A stretch of DNA of 64,000 nucleotides from Arenibacter sp. 6A1 (GCF_012272855.1 NZ_JAAXCQ010000002.1:272513-336512); one strand, 5' to 3'. Positions 31,824-42,759 are shown, counted from the first letter of the stretch. The notes: generated by a model from the sequence alone, not told the origin. A program made the numbers and translations.

Positions 31824-33365
31824 ATGAAAAATCTATATAAAGTATTCATGGCAGCCTTTTTAATGGTGGCAATGATATCCTGTAACGACGATGAGTTTCT
31901 TGTAGAGACCTCACCAGATAAATTAACCTCCGAGAACTTTTGGCGAAATGCCGAAGATGCCCGTTCCGGATTAACGGCTGCCTATTCCGAATTGGAATCT
32001 AGAAGTAACTTTTGGGACGGATGGCAAGAAGGAAGACCTGTAGTAGAATATTTCAGATCTGATTATGCCTTACCAGGACCCGATGCCAGCAATTATGCGC
32101 ATTGGATGTCGATCTTTAATTTTAACTATACCAACGGACATATCTTTTTAGACGTCATTTGGGGTACTAATTACAAAGGACTTAATTTTGCCAATCAGGT
32201 AATTACCAAGGTAGGTGAAATGACATCGGAACAGATTTCTGATGAAGAAAAGAAGCAAATTCTGGGCGAGGCCACCTTTTTAAGAGCCTACTACCATTTT
32301 AAATTGCTTAGTCTTTATGAGCAAATCATTGTCCGTAATGAAATCATCTCACCAGAAACCCTAGACAAGCCATTGTCTAGCCGTCCCGAAGCTTGGGAAG
32401 CTATCCTTGCCGACTTTAAAGCGGCTTCGGAAATGTTGCCAGAAACGGTAGCAGATACCGATTTGGGAAGGGTTACCAAAGGTGCCGCCATGGCGTATTT
32501 AGGAAAAGCCTATTTGCACAAGGCCGGTGACGCCACTTCAGCAGAAGGTACGGACTATAAAAATGCCGCCGATGCGCTTAAAGCCGTTGTCGATAGCCAA
32601 GTATACAGTTTAGAGCCAGATTTCTTGAGCCTTTTTAATGGTGAAAACGAAAATAACCAAGAATCCATTTTTGAACTACAGTTTAAATCCGGAGATGCTA
32701 CCTCATGGAACGCTACAAGACTACATGCCTTTGTGGGCGATTGGTCTATAGGCGGATGGGGAGGTATAGAGGCCAACCCGCAATTGGTAGATGTTATGAA
32801 AAAAGAAGGGCAGATCGCCAACAACGGACTATACGACAATAGACTTTATGGCTCCCTTTATTTTAAAGATCCTTTTTATAACGATACCAATACCAACGAA
32901 ATGCAAGGTGGTACTTGGGATGCCCTTATGACCGATACCTATGGCGATACCCATGACAACCACGCATATTTTAGAAAATGGCTGCCCAATTATGTTTGGA
33001 ACAACAGTTATGTTGGGGTCAATGTGGTATTGATGCGTTATGCAGATGTACTATTAATGTATGCCGAAGCACTTAACGAAACCGATAATACGCCTTTGGC
33101 CATTAGCCTAATCAATGAGCTAAGAAGTGTACACGGAAATATGCCTCCGATAGTTGTTACTTCTAAAGCCGATGTAAAAGAACAAATTATCCATGAACGT
33201 ACCATGGAGCTGACTTTAGAATCGACCAGATTCTTCGATTTACGTCGTTGGGGAATGTTAGATGCGGCCATGGCCGCCGCAGGAAGAAGTGGATTCGATG
33301 CTTCCAAGCACAGCTATTTCCCAGTACCCCTTTCAGAAATCCAGGCCAATACAGCTATTGACTAA
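31824..33365 (+). CDS. SusD/RagB-family nutrient-binding lipoprotein (second PUL)
   Basis: This 513-residue lipoprotein has a signal peptide with lipobox Cys20 (AMISC). SusD landmarks include ARSGLTAAYSELESR, GEATFLRAYYHFKLL, RYADVLLMYAEALNET, and the C-terminal IIHERTMELTLESTRFFDLRRWG. It pairs with the SusC 20 bp upstream and ends the operon; a strong terminator follows at 33395. No CAZyme gene follows on this strand, so degradation enzymes may be the divergent GH63-like and GH2 genes at 17730-26147 or lie elsewhere. Confidence 0.95.
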   Translation: MKNLYKVFMAAFLMVAMISCNDDEFLVETSPDKLTSENFWRNAEDARSGLTAAYSELESRSNFWDGWQEGRPVVEYFRSDYALPGPDASNYAHWMSIFNFNYTNGHIFLDVIWGTNYKGLNFANQVITKVGEMTSEQISDEEKKQILGEATFLRAYYHFKLLSLYEQIIVRNEIISPETLDKPLSSRPEAWEAILADFKAASEMLPETVADTDLGRVTKGAAMAYLGKAYLHKAGDATSAEGTDYKNAADALKAVVDSQVYSLEPDFLSLFNGENENNQESIFELQFKSGDATSWNATRLHAFVGDWSIGGWGGIEANPQLVDVMKKEGQIANNGLYDNRLYGSLYFKDPFYNDTNTNEMQGGTWDALMTDTYGDTHDNHAYFRKWLPNYVWNNSYVGVNVVLMRYADVLLMYAEALNETDNTPLAISLINELRSVHGNMPPIVVTSKADVKEQIIHERTMELTLESTRFFDLRRWGMLDAAMAAAGRSGFDASKHSYFPVPLSEIQANTAID

Positions 33366-33394
33366 AGAGAATTTCTAATTTATTTGAATGCTGC

Positions 33395-33437
33395 AAATCT
33401 CCCGACTGGCGAAAGCCACGTCGGGAGATTTTTTTTT
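33395..33437 (+). terminator. Strong terminator with GNRA-capped stem
   Basis: AAATCTCCCGAC (33395-33406) pairs with GTCGGGAGATTT (33420-33431). The stem continues through TGGC/GCCA with one bulged C and is capped by a GAAA tetraloop, then a long U-run. It ends the second SusC/SusD operon and insulates the convergent LysR gene. Confidence 0.95.
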
Positions 33438-33441
33438 GTCC

Positions 33442-34356
33442 TTAAATAATTTCTAAAAAATGCTGTAGCGCCATGCTCTGTTGCTGCTTCTTCCAGGCAG
33501 CAAAAAGCTCCGTCTTATGCGGTTCCTTATCTAATTCTATAAACTTAATCCGGTAATTTTTATCGTCTTTTAAGGAATTGGGCACTAAGGCTATGCCCAT
33601 GCCGTTTTCTACCAACTTAAAAATGGTAGGGCCATGAATAGACTTGTGGGCAATGCGTGGACTAAACCCGTAATCGGCACACAAATTCTGAATCTGCTGA
33701 TAGTACATTGGACTATTTTCATTGGGGAAGAGAATAAAAGAAGCTTCCGAAAACTGTCCCATATTCTTAAAATTATCGGCAGTAACGGGATGCTCCAATG
33801 GTAAAACCAAAGAAAAATTTTCCCGGTAAACAGATTTTATCGCAATGTCCGAGGACACTTTATTAGAACGCATAAAGCCAATATCTATTTGGTCCTGCTC
33901 TAAGGCCTTCAGCTGTTCGGCATTGGTAAGCTGTTCTAAATGAAACCTGATCTTGGGGTAGGCGGTACTAAATTCCTTGATGATGGGAGGCAGGTATTCT
34001 TGCATGGCCGAGCCAACGAACCCAATCCGCAATTGCCCTACGATACCGTCTAGGGACAATTGCCACCGCTCCATGGAACTATCCACCTGTTTCAATATCA
34101 AACGTGCCTCTTGTTGCAATAGCTCCCCGGCCGTGCTCAGAGCAACCTTTCTGTTGGTCCTAATAAATAAGGGCGTTCCCAACACATACTCTAGCTGTTT
34201 TATTTGTTGGCTCAAGGCAGATTGGGAGATGAACAATATCTCTGCCGCTTGGGTATAGTGCAAGGTTTCTGCCAATACCAAAAAATATCGCAGTGGCCGT
34301 AATTCTAATTGATTAATATTTCTTATCATTTTACGTAAAATAAGAACTTTTACCAA
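33442..34356 (-). CDS. LysR-family transcriptional regulator
   Basis: The 304-residue protein has the LysR winged helix-turn-helix at its N-terminus (LRYFLVLAETLHYTQAAEIL, SQSALSQQIKQLEYVLGTPLF) and a periplasmic-binding-protein-like effector domain (about 95-300, VGQLRIGFVGSAMQEYLPP). ATG at 34329 (MIRNINQLEL) is likely the true start, giving 295 residues, since the HTH normally begins within ten residues or so. Effector and targets are unknown; it faces the PUL terminator and has no divergent partner other than the repeat region 34445-34873. Confidence 0.92.
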   Translation of the reverse strand: MVKVLILRKMIRNINQLELRPLRYFLVLAETLHYTQAAEILFISQSALSQQIKQLEYVLGTPLFIRTNRKVALSTAGELLQQEARLILKQVDSSMERWQLSLDGIVGQLRIGFVGSAMQEYLPPIIKEFSTAYPKIRFHLEQLTNAEQLKALEQDQIDIGFMRSNKVSSDIAIKSVYRENFSLVLPLEHPVTADNFKNMGQFSEASFILFPNENSPMYYQQIQNLCADYGFSPRIAHKSIHGPTIFKLVENGMGIALVPNSLKDDKNYRIKFIELDKEPHKTELFAAWKKQQQSMALQHFLEII

Positions 34357-34444
34357 TTAAAATTACAAAATAAATATAAAATAGTATGCCATAAGTTTCA
34401 CAAGCAATGAGGATGGTAGCGACGTTCATCACTTGTTTTTTATG

Positions 34445-34536
34445 TGGGGCGTTCCCCTACCGGGTCGCTCTTTCCGCTGTATCTTTTTTAAACGGCACAG
34501 CCGCTTAAAAAAGGATGCCGCTGCAATTGCTAACGC
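34445..34536 (+). repeat. Structured intergenic repeat, copy B
   Basis: Opens GGGGCGTTCCCC and closes GCTAACGC. The central hairpin pairs TTTTTTAA (34484-34491) with TTAAAAAA (34505-34512), and inside CGGC (34493-34496) with GCCG (34500-34503), loop ACA. Identical motifs to copy D flank it: TTTCCGCTGTATC on the left, GGATGCCGCTGCAAT on the right. The tail CAGTGAACAATAAGCAATAA matches that of copy A. A 62-codon open frame on the opposite strand is produced by this repeat and is not credible as a gene. Confidence 0.87.
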
Positions 34537-34789
34537 GATTACAGTGAACAATAAGCAATAAACAATTATGTACGTCCCTGATGTAGGTTGACCATTTAGA
34601 CAGTAATTATATTGCACTAACTAAAAACACGACTTCGCTGTCGCCCCTAGATGCCACCACAAGCTCCAAAATCCTGATTTCATTTTTTAGGACCACATAA
34701 TAAGGTACTTCCCACTGATATGGGTTTATGTACCTATTTTTATTACCTCAATTGCTACATTGATTAATTAATACATTGTTACATTAATT
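34537..34789. other. AT-rich spacer between inverted repeat copies B and C
   Basis: No gene is visible. The right end (34752-34789) holds, on the minus strand, AATGTAACAATG and AATGTAGCAATT exactly 24 bp apart, the same unit that recurs in the tail of copy D. The rest shows nothing recognisable. Confidence 0.5.
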
Positions 34790-34873
34790 TGCGTTAGGGA
34801 CCGCAGCGGCATCCCCGAAGTGGAACGAGGGATATAGCGGAGTGCCCGCCCGACGAAGGAGGGAACGCCCAAA
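34790..34873 (-). repeat. Structured intergenic repeat, copy C
   Basis: On the minus strand it reads TTTGGGCGTTCCCTCCTTCG at the start and GCTGCGGTCCCTAACGCA at the end, very close to copy A. The hairpin pairs ATCCC with GGGAT (plus-strand 34811-34815 with 34829-34833); the loop differs from copy A. It faces copy B tail to tail. Confidence 0.87.
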
Positions 34874-34960
34874 GTACTCATCACCATGGCCCCAACCCCT
34901 GATAGCTATAAGCACAGTTTTTGAAAACCGTCCTACAAACTCCAAAAAAAAGGCATAAAA

Positions 34961-34997
34961 AAACGCCCTAAAGACAGCAAATTGCTTTAGGACGTTT
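34961..34997 (-). terminator. Intrinsic terminator of the Tmm-like gene
   Basis: Plus-strand AAACGCCCTAAAG (34961-34973) pairs with CTTTAGGACGTTT (34985-34997) with one mismatch. Read on the minus strand the stem is followed by a run of seven U. It lies 17 bp past the stop of the gene at 35014. Confidence 0.88.
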
Positions 34998-35013
34998 AGG
35001 GTTGTCAGTGCCT

Positions 35014-36950
<1,937 letters not shown>

Positions 36951-36956
36951 TAAGAA

Positions 36957-36987
36957 TTGTTTCAGATCATAGTCCCCCCTACTTTTG
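36957..36987 (+). promoter_or_regulatory. Bacteroidetes-type promoter for the DUF1338 gene
   Basis: TTG (36957-36959) and TACTTTTG (36980-36987) match the -33 TTG and -7 TAnnTTTG elements, with a 20-bp spacer. Transcription should begin near 36994, about 20 bp before the start codon. Confidence 0.65.
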
Positions 36988-37013
36988 GGATATAACCTTT
37001 TACAAAATCACTT

Positions 37014-37916
37014 ATGAGTACAGCAGCATTGGACAAAATTTTTGACGCCCTTTTTACCCCCTATAAAACAAGGGTTCCGGATGTGGAAAAAGTAACCAAG
37101 GCCATGGTGAGCCATGCTATCATAAAGGACGAAAGTGAGATCGTAAACGATCATATTGCTTTTAGAACCTTAGGGGTACCTAATTTGGGTATGACTTCTT
37201 TTGAAAAAATATTTTTACATTACGGCTATACCAAAAAGGACTACTATTATTTTGAGGGCAAAAAATTGGATGCTTATTGGTACGCCCCTCCACAACCTCA
37301 TTATCCTAGGATTTTCATGAGTGAATTACGGGTACAGGACCTGTCTGATAAGGCACAGGAAATTATCCACCGCTATACCAAGGAAATTGTTTCCGATCCG
37401 GTTGACGCCTTGGATTTGGACGATCCGAAAGCCGTGGGCGATTTTTTTCATAAGTCGCTTTGGGAGTTGCCTACCGTTGAAGATTATATCGCCCTGGCCC
37501 AAGAAAGCGAATATGCGGCATGGGTGATCTATAACCGCTACTACCTAAACCATTATACGATTAGTGTTCACGAATTATCGGACGATTACAATACCGTAGC
37601 CAAATTCAATACCTTTTTGGAAAGTATCGGCATTGCATTGAATACTTCTGGCGGGAAGATAAAAACCAGTGCAGACGGACTCTTAAAACAGAGCAGTACT
37701 ATTGCCAAGATGATGGAGGCCGAATTTGCCGATGGCACTACCATGGAAATTGCAGGGAGTTATGTGGAGTTTGCAGAACGACTAGTATTTCCAGAATATA
37801 AGGACCTGCCCAAAGAAGCCATTACCAGACAACATCGTAGAGACGGATTTGAATCGGCCAATGCAGATAAGATTTTTGAAAGCACCTATAGCGAACAGAC
37901 TCAAAAAGGAAAATAA
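37014..37916 (+). CDS. DUF1338 family, 2-oxoadipate dioxygenase/decarboxylase-like (HglS family)
   Basis: This 300-residue protein belongs to the DUF1338 family, whose studied member HglS converts 2-oxoadipate to D-2-hydroxyglutarate with Fe(II) and oxygen in lysine catabolism. Candidate metal ligands are H47 (NDHIAFRT), H180 or H186 (LNHYTISVHEL) and E252 (AGSYVEFAER). The length is that of the short bacterial form. It has its own promoter (36957-36987) and terminator (37974-38007), so is monocistronic. Together with the phospho-lyase fusion at 21034 it could belong to a hydroxylysine or lysine degradation route ending in 2-oxoglutarate, but the genes are not adjacent, so this is inference. 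Confidence 0.85.
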   Translation: MSTAALDKIFDALFTPYKTRVPDVEKVTKAMVSHAIIKDESEIVNDHIAFRTLGVPNLGMTSFEKIFLHYGYTKKDYYYFEGKKLDAYWYAPPQPHYPRIFMSELRVQDLSDKAQEIIHRYTKEIVSDPVDALDLDDPKAVGDFFHKSLWELPTVEDYIALAQESEYAAWVIYNRYYLNHYTISVHELSDDYNTVAKFNTFLESIGIALNTSGGKIKTSADGLLKQSSTIAKMMEAEFADGTTMEIAGSYVEFAERLVFPEYKDLPKEAITRQHRRDGFESANADKIFESTYSEQTQKGK

Positions 37917-37973
37917 AACCAAACCAACTTTCAAACCACAGTAAATAACCAACCTTTCTTTTTTTAAACTCGG

Positions 37974-38007
37974 AAAATCCGACCCCATCAGAGGTCGGAT
38001 TTTTTTA
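37974..38007 (+). terminator. Intrinsic terminator of the DUF1338 gene
   Basis: AAAATCCGACC (37974-37984) pairs perfectly with GGTCGGATTTT (37993-38003), loop ccatcaga, followed by U residues. Confidence 0.92.
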
Positions 38008-38075
38008 TCATCTTATCGACAAGAAAATTAAACGGGCATCCCTAGTCCCTGCTTTTTATTGATTTATACTCCTAT

Positions 38076-38119
38076 GTAACCTAGGTTACTTCTAGCCTGC
38101 AAGGCATGTATTAACTTTG
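38076..38119 (+). promoter_or_regulatory. Perfect palindrome plus -7 box before rhodanese gene
   Basis: GTAACCTAGGTTAC (38076-38089) is a perfect 14-bp palindrome. TAACTTTG (38112-38119) is a TAnnTTTG -7 box. The -33 element is missing, and the palindrome sits just upstream of where it would be, the place for an activator. The GTAAC-N4-GTTAC form resembles Crp/Fnr-family sites. The leader would be about 90 nt. Confidence 0.6.
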
Positions 38120-38214
38120 TAGTGATCACAAAAACTTGATTGGGTATTTAGGAGAAAGTCAGCATAAAATCGACAGCTTTTCTATACCACCCCTCACCTT
38201 AATAAGAAATAACT

Positions 38215-38556
38215 ATGTCTTTTTTATCAAAACTATTCGGAACTCATAAACCGGCAACGGACAAAATAGAAATCCTCAATGCTGCAGCTTACTCAAAAGC
38301 CATTATTGGAAAAAAGGTACAATTGGTTGATGTAAGGACCAAAAACGAATATTTGGACGGTCATATTGCCAAGGCTGTCAACATAGATTTTTTCAATGCT
38401 GATAATTTTACTAAATCCTTTGAAAAAATGGACAAGGACCAACCCGTATATGTGTATTGTCGCTCTGGTGCCAGAAGTAAAAAAGCCGCTAATAAACTAA
38501 TTGGGATGGGCTTTGACAAAGTGTACGATCTAAAGGGTGGATATATGCAATGGTAG
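38215..38556 (+). CDS. Single-domain rhodanese-like sulfurtransferase
   Basis: This 113-residue cytoplasmic protein is one rhodanese domain with VDVRTKNEYLDGHI (D39, R41) and the active-site loop YCRSGARS with Cys82, which carries persulfide. CRSGARS is the common loop of single-domain thiosulfate sulfurtransferases such as GlpE and PspE relatives. It transfers sulfane sulfur to cyanide or protein thiols; the physiological acceptor is unknown. It has its own promoter with an upstream palindrome, suggesting control by a Crp/Fnr-type regulator responding to redox or nitrosative state. Confidence 0.92.
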   Translation: MSFLSKLFGTHKPATDKIEILNAAAYSKAIIGKKVQLVDVRTKNEYLDGHIAKAVNIDFFNADNFTKSFEKMDKDQPVYVYCRSGARSKKAANKLIGMGFDKVYDLKGGYMQW

Positions 38557-38754
38557 TAAATTCCATTATCGATAGGCATAGTGCCAACCTAAGCCCTATA
38601 TTCATATAGAAACCAGCAATTTCATAATTAATTTTTAAATGATCATGAGATCAACAATTACCCAATACAATGACCATCTGTTGGCAAACCAGCATTCTCT
38701 CGGGAATCAAAATTAAATTGCTATCCAACTCCTATAGAAATAATGTAAAGCTTT

Positions 38755-40398
38755 TTATTTTACAGGCCCCCGTAATTTTTTAAACTGCTTGTAGGCAGCT
38801 TCTACTCTTTTTTTCGGTGCGTGTTCGAATTCTTTATCGGTTACTCCGTAAGCTTTTTGCACGCTATCTAAAGTTTTCTGCAGTCGTTCCAAGATTTGGA
38901 CATAGTTAGCATCGTCTATAAGATTAGTATCCTCCTTTGGATCCTTTTGAAGGTCGTATAATTCCCATTGGTCTATGTCATCATAAAAATGCATCAATTT
39001 ATAGCGCTGGGTACGTATCCCATAGTGTTTTTTTACCATGTGAAATGCGGGGTAATCATAATAATGATAGTAGATAACGTCCCTAAAATCAGATTTGGAC
39101 ATACTGCCGTTCAGCAGCCCCATAAAAGACTCCCCTTGCATATCTGTACCCATATCCGGGACTTTTGCCGCCTCTAAAAAAGTTTGGGCAAAGTCAAGAT
39201 TCTGAACCATAGCGTCAATTTTCTTCCCTGGAGCTATAGTTCCTGGCCATTGCATTAAAAGCGGCGTTCCAAAGGAAGTTTCGTACATAAAACGCTTATC
39301 GAACCAACCGTTCTCCCCCATATAAAACCCCTGGTCCGAGGTATAGACCACCAAAGTATTTTCTGCCAAACCATTTTCCTCCAAATAATCCAAAAGCTGT
39401 CCCACACCTTCATCCACAGAGGCTATAGTAGCCATATAATCTTGTAAATAACGCTGTCCCTTCCATTCATCAAGCTCCTTTCCGCTTAAATTAGCCAAGT
39501 GAAACGCATCGTTCTTGGGCAAATAGCCAGCATCCCATACCCTCCGTTGCTCCGAAGTCATCCGTTCAAAATCGGTTTTCCAAGGGTTATGGGCCAGGGC
39601 GGTATTTCCATATTCAGCAGACATTTTAAGGTCGTGCCCTTCGTACATATCCTTGTAAATAGTCTGTAATTGCTCCTTCGCAGCCTGTTGGTTTTTGAAA
39701 GTTGGAAAATAGGTATCTGGCAATGGAAATTGAACCGAATCATATTTATTGATATGTCTTAGGGCCGGCATCCAATTCCTGTGTGGAGCTTTGTGCTGTA
39801 CCATAAGAAAAAATGGCACACTGTCTGTCCGTTGGTTCTTTAACCAATCCAAGGCATCATGGGTAATAATATCGGTGGCGTATCCCTGTATTCTAGTAGT
39901 ATCTCCGTTTTCGATAAAATCGGGATTATAATAATTCCCCTGGTCTACTAAAATCTTCCAGTGATCGAAACCCTCTGGATTTCCATGCAAATGCCACTTC
40001 CCTAATAAAGCTGTCTGGTAACCGGATTGTTGTAACATTTTTGGCAAAGTAGGCTGACTCCCATCAAAGCGATCGCCATTTTGCCTAAAACCATTAACAT
40101 GACTGTGTTTACCGGTAAGAATTACCGCCCTACTGGGTCCACAAATAGAATTGGTGACATAACTATGGGTAAATAAGGCACCATTCTTGGCAATCCTATC
40201 CATATTGGGGGTAGGCGCTATTTTACTAATGGGATGATCATAGGCACTAATTGCCTGAATGGCATGATCATCGGCCATTATAAAAAGAATATTGGGCTTT
40301 TTATTTTCGACAGTTTTCTTTGGCTGTTCCTGCTTACACGAAAAGCTACACGCTACAAAAACAAAAAGCAGTAATTTATTAAAGTAATACATCTTCAA
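38755..40398 (-). CDS. S1-family sulfatase, lipoprotein (third PUL)
   Basis: This 547-residue enzyme has the sulfatase signature C86-G-P-S-R90 followed by AVILTG, metal-binding D43 and D44 in ILFIMADDHA, and YTSDQGFYMGENGWFDKRF, a motif frequent in sulfatases for algal or host glycans. The signal peptide has lipobox cysteines at 17 and 21, so the protein is probably a lipoprotein. It is the most distal gene of the minus-strand PUL beginning at 57703, 93 bp after GH3, and may be transcribed separately. A sulfatase in a beta-glucan-like PUL is unexpected and suggests a mixed or sulfated substrate. Confidence 0.93.
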   Translation of the reverse strand: MKMYYFNKLLLFVFVACSFSCKQEQPKKTVENKKPNILFIMADDHAIQAISAYDHPISKIAPTPNMDRIAKNGALFTHSYVTNSICGPSRAVILTGKHSHVNGFRQNGDRFDGSQPTLPKMLQQSGYQTALLGKWHLHGNPEGFDHWKILVDQGNYYNPDFIENGDTTRIQGYATDIITHDALDWLKNQRTDSVPFFLMVQHKAPHRNWMPALRHINKYDSVQFPLPDTYFPTFKNQQAAKEQLQTIYKDMYEGHDLKMSAEYGNTALAHNPWKTDFERMTSEQRRVWDAGYLPKNDAFHLANLSGKELDEWKGQRYLQDYMATIASVDEGVGQLLDYLEENGLAENTLVVYTSDQGFYMGENGWFDKRFMYETSFGTPLLMQWPGTIAPGKKIDAMVQNLDFAQTFLEAAKVPDMGTDMQGESFMGLLNGSMSKSDFRDVIYYHYYDYPAFHMVKKHYGIRTQRYKLMHFYDDIDQWELYDLQKDPKEDTNLIDDANYVQILERLQKTLDSVQKAYGVTDKEFEHAPKKRVEAAYKQFKKLRGPVK

Positions 40399-40491
40399 TG
40401 TAGTTTGTGTGAAACAGCGCTAACTGTCTAGGTCAATTTATTTTTATTGATTGAATAAGAAGTCCATTTCCAAAAGGCATACCCCCTCCGT

Positions 40492-42759
40492 TTATGGTAA
40501 ACTAAAGGTCACCTTTTGGGTGGCATTGGAATCTGTACCAATATACACCTCAAAGGCTCCTGGTTCCGAAACAAATTCTAATTGACTGTTATAGAATTTT
40601 AAATCGTCCGGGCTAAGAGTAATGCTCACCGACTTAGTTTCTCCTTTTTTAAGGAATACTTTTTTAAACCCTTTAAGCTCTCGCATAGGAGGCGTAATAC
40701 TTCTCACCACATCTCTTAGATAGAGCTGTACTACTTCCTCCCCGTCATAGTTCCCTGTGTTTTTTATGGTAACGGTTATATCCACGGATTCTCCCTGTGC
40801 TACTTCCTTTTTACTAATAGAAGGCTCGGAATACTCAAATTTCGTATAGCTCAGTCCATATCCAAAAGGCAACAATGGAGCATTGGGGGCATCCAAATAA
40901 TTAGATTGAAACTTTTGGAACGCTTCGGAGGTTGCCGGTCTACCCGTATTTTTCATACTGTGATAAATAGGGATCTGTCCCACGCTTACGGGCCAGCTAG
41001 CCGTTAATTTTCCTGCCGGATTATAATCCCCAAAAACTACATCTGCAACGGCATTTCCGGCCTCCACGCCCGGATGCCAAACCTGCAGTATACTAACCGG
41101 TAATGCCAACTCCTCTGCGATTGTTAAAGGGCGGCCGCTCATCAGGACCAAAACTACAGGCTTGCCCGTAGCTACTAGGGCACGTATCATTTTTTTCTGG
41201 CTTTCGGGGATAGATAGTTCGGTTCTACTGGCCGCTTCCCCACTCATTTCGGTGGCCTCCCCCACTACGGCGACCACGACTTCCGACTTATTGGCAAGAT
41301 CTAAAGCCTCTTGCAGCAGCTTCTCTGGGGAACGCTCATCAATATCTATCCTAGGCCCAAATACATTGACCTTTTTTGCTAATTCGGGGTCATCGGAAAT
41401 ATTCGCCCCTTTGGCGTATGTAATTCTAGCTGCAGGAGCTACCTTTTGTAAGCCTTCCAAAATGGGAACCGATAATTGTGGATCGCCCGTGGGCGCCCAT
41501 GTACCCAACATATTGTTCTTGTTGTTTGCCAAAGGCCCCACAAGGGCAATTTTCGCATTCCTTTTTAAAGGAAGTACATTCTTGTGGTTTTTGATAAGTA
41601 CAAATGAACGTGTTGCGGCTTCCCTGGCCACCTTTCTATTCTCATCGCTAAGAATATCCTTGGCAGGTCTCTTAGCATCGATATAACGGTAAGGATCTTC
41701 AAAAAGCCCCAGTTTATGCTTGGCTTCCAAAATCCGACGACAAGCTTGGGTTATTTGCTCCTCGCTGACTTTCCCTTCTTCCAAAGATTTTTTTAAAGTG
41801 GTCAGAAAACCTTCTCCTACCATATCCATATCGAGCCCCGCATTAAGGGCCAAGGCAGATACAGCTTGTAAATCCCCAAGCCCATGGGCAATCATTTCAT
41901 TGACGGAGGTATAGTCTGATACTACAAAACCATTAAACCCCCATTGCTCTCTTAGCAGGTCGGTCAAAAGCCACTTGTTTCCAGAAGCTGGGATACCGTC
42001 GACATCATTAAAAGAGGTCATCACACTCGAGACCCCGGCATCTATCGCAGCTTTATAGGGCGGCAAATATTCATTGAACATCTTTACCCTGCTCATATCT
42101 ACTGAATTATAATCGCGCCCTCCTTCAGAGGCCCCATAAAGTGCCAAGTGTTTTACCGTGGCCAACATGGTAGTGGCATCGGTAAGATTGTTTCCTTGAT
42201 ATCCTTTTACCATTGCCTTAGCGATGGCCGATCCTAAATAGGGATCTTCCCCTGCCCCTTCGGCTATTCTTCCCCACCTAGGGTCACGGGCAATATCTAC
42301 CATAGGAGAAAAATTCCAGTTTATTCCATCGGCCGTTGCTTCGGTCGCAGCTATCCGTGCCGTTTTCTCTATCAAGGCCATATCCCAACTCGCCGCTAGA
42401 CCTAGGGGAATAGGAAAGGTTGTTTTATAGCCATGGATGACATCGGAACCAAATACCAACGGAATTTTCAAACGGGTATCATTGATGGCGAAATCTTGGG
42501 CCATCTTTATTTTTTCCGGACCGGCTACACCGAAGAGTCCACCTACTTGGCCCGCCTTGATCTTGGTTTCCACATTCTCACTGACCACCGCTCCGGTAGC
42601 CACGCCACCACCTGGGGTCAGTAAGTTCAATTGTCCTATTTTCTCCTCCACGGTCATTTTTTGCAACAGGTCTTCCACAAAAGGAATTTTTTCCTGTGCT
42701 TGTAGGCTTGAAAGCCCTGTAAAAAACAGCACAGTGACAAACAGATTAAATTTTCTCAT
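40492..42759 (-). CDS. bglX: GH3 beta-glucosidase-like enzyme (BglX-type)
   Basis: This 755-residue periplasmic enzyme (signal peptide to about LQAQ22) has the three GH3 domains: TIM barrel with nucleophile D282 (GFVVSDYTSVNE), the alpha/beta sandwich with GEATEMSGEAASRTEL providing the likely acid/base, and a C-terminal FnIII-like domain (FEYSEPSISK onward). It removes terminal beta-glucose from oligosaccharides. In Bacteroides, a GH3 next to GH144 acts on sophoro-oligosaccharides, and the same pair occurs here, so beta-1,2-linked glucose is a reasonable candidate. Broad BglX-like activity cannot be ruled out. Confidence 0.93.
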   Translation of the reverse strand: MRKFNLFVTVLFFTGLSSLQAQEKIPFVEDLLQKMTVEEKIGQLNLLTPGGGVATGAVVSENVETKIKAGQVGGLFGVAGPEKIKMAQDFAINDTRLKIPLVFGSDVIHGYKTTFPIPLGLAASWDMALIEKTARIAATEATADGINWNFSPMVDIARDPRWGRIAEGAGEDPYLGSAIAKAMVKGYQGNNLTDATTMLATVKHLALYGASEGGRDYNSVDMSRVKMFNEYLPPYKAAIDAGVSSVMTSFNDVDGIPASGNKWLLTDLLREQWGFNGFVVSDYTSVNEMIAHGLGDLQAVSALALNAGLDMDMVGEGFLTTLKKSLEEGKVSEEQITQACRRILEAKHKLGLFEDPYRYIDAKRPAKDILSDENRKVAREAATRSFVLIKNHKNVLPLKRNAKIALVGPLANNKNNMLGTWAPTGDPQLSVPILEGLQKVAPAARITYAKGANISDDPELAKKVNVFGPRIDIDERSPEKLLQEALDLANKSEVVVAVVGEATEMSGEAASRTELSIPESQKKMIRALVATGKPVVLVLMSGRPLTIAEELALPVSILQVWHPGVEAGNAVADVVFGDYNPAGKLTASWPVSVGQIPIYHSMKNTGRPATSEAFQKFQSNYLDAPNAPLLPFGYGLSYTKFEYSEPSISKKEVAQGESVDITVTIKNTGNYDGEEVVQLYLRDVVRSITPPMRELKGFKKVFLKKGETKSVSITLSPDDLKFYNSQLEFVSEPGAFEVYIGTDSNATQKVTFSLP

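Noticed and set aside
34429..34617. 62-codon open frame on the minus strand through repeat copy B
   Set aside because: It consists almost wholly of the structured repeat and its tail; similar short frames appear at the other copies (13276-13494, 63407-63592) with unrelated proteins. It is a by-product of the repeat.
38755..40398. Assigning the sulfatase to a specific carrageenan or fucoidan subfamily
   Set aside because: Signature motifs show only the S1 family; subfamily needs an alignment.
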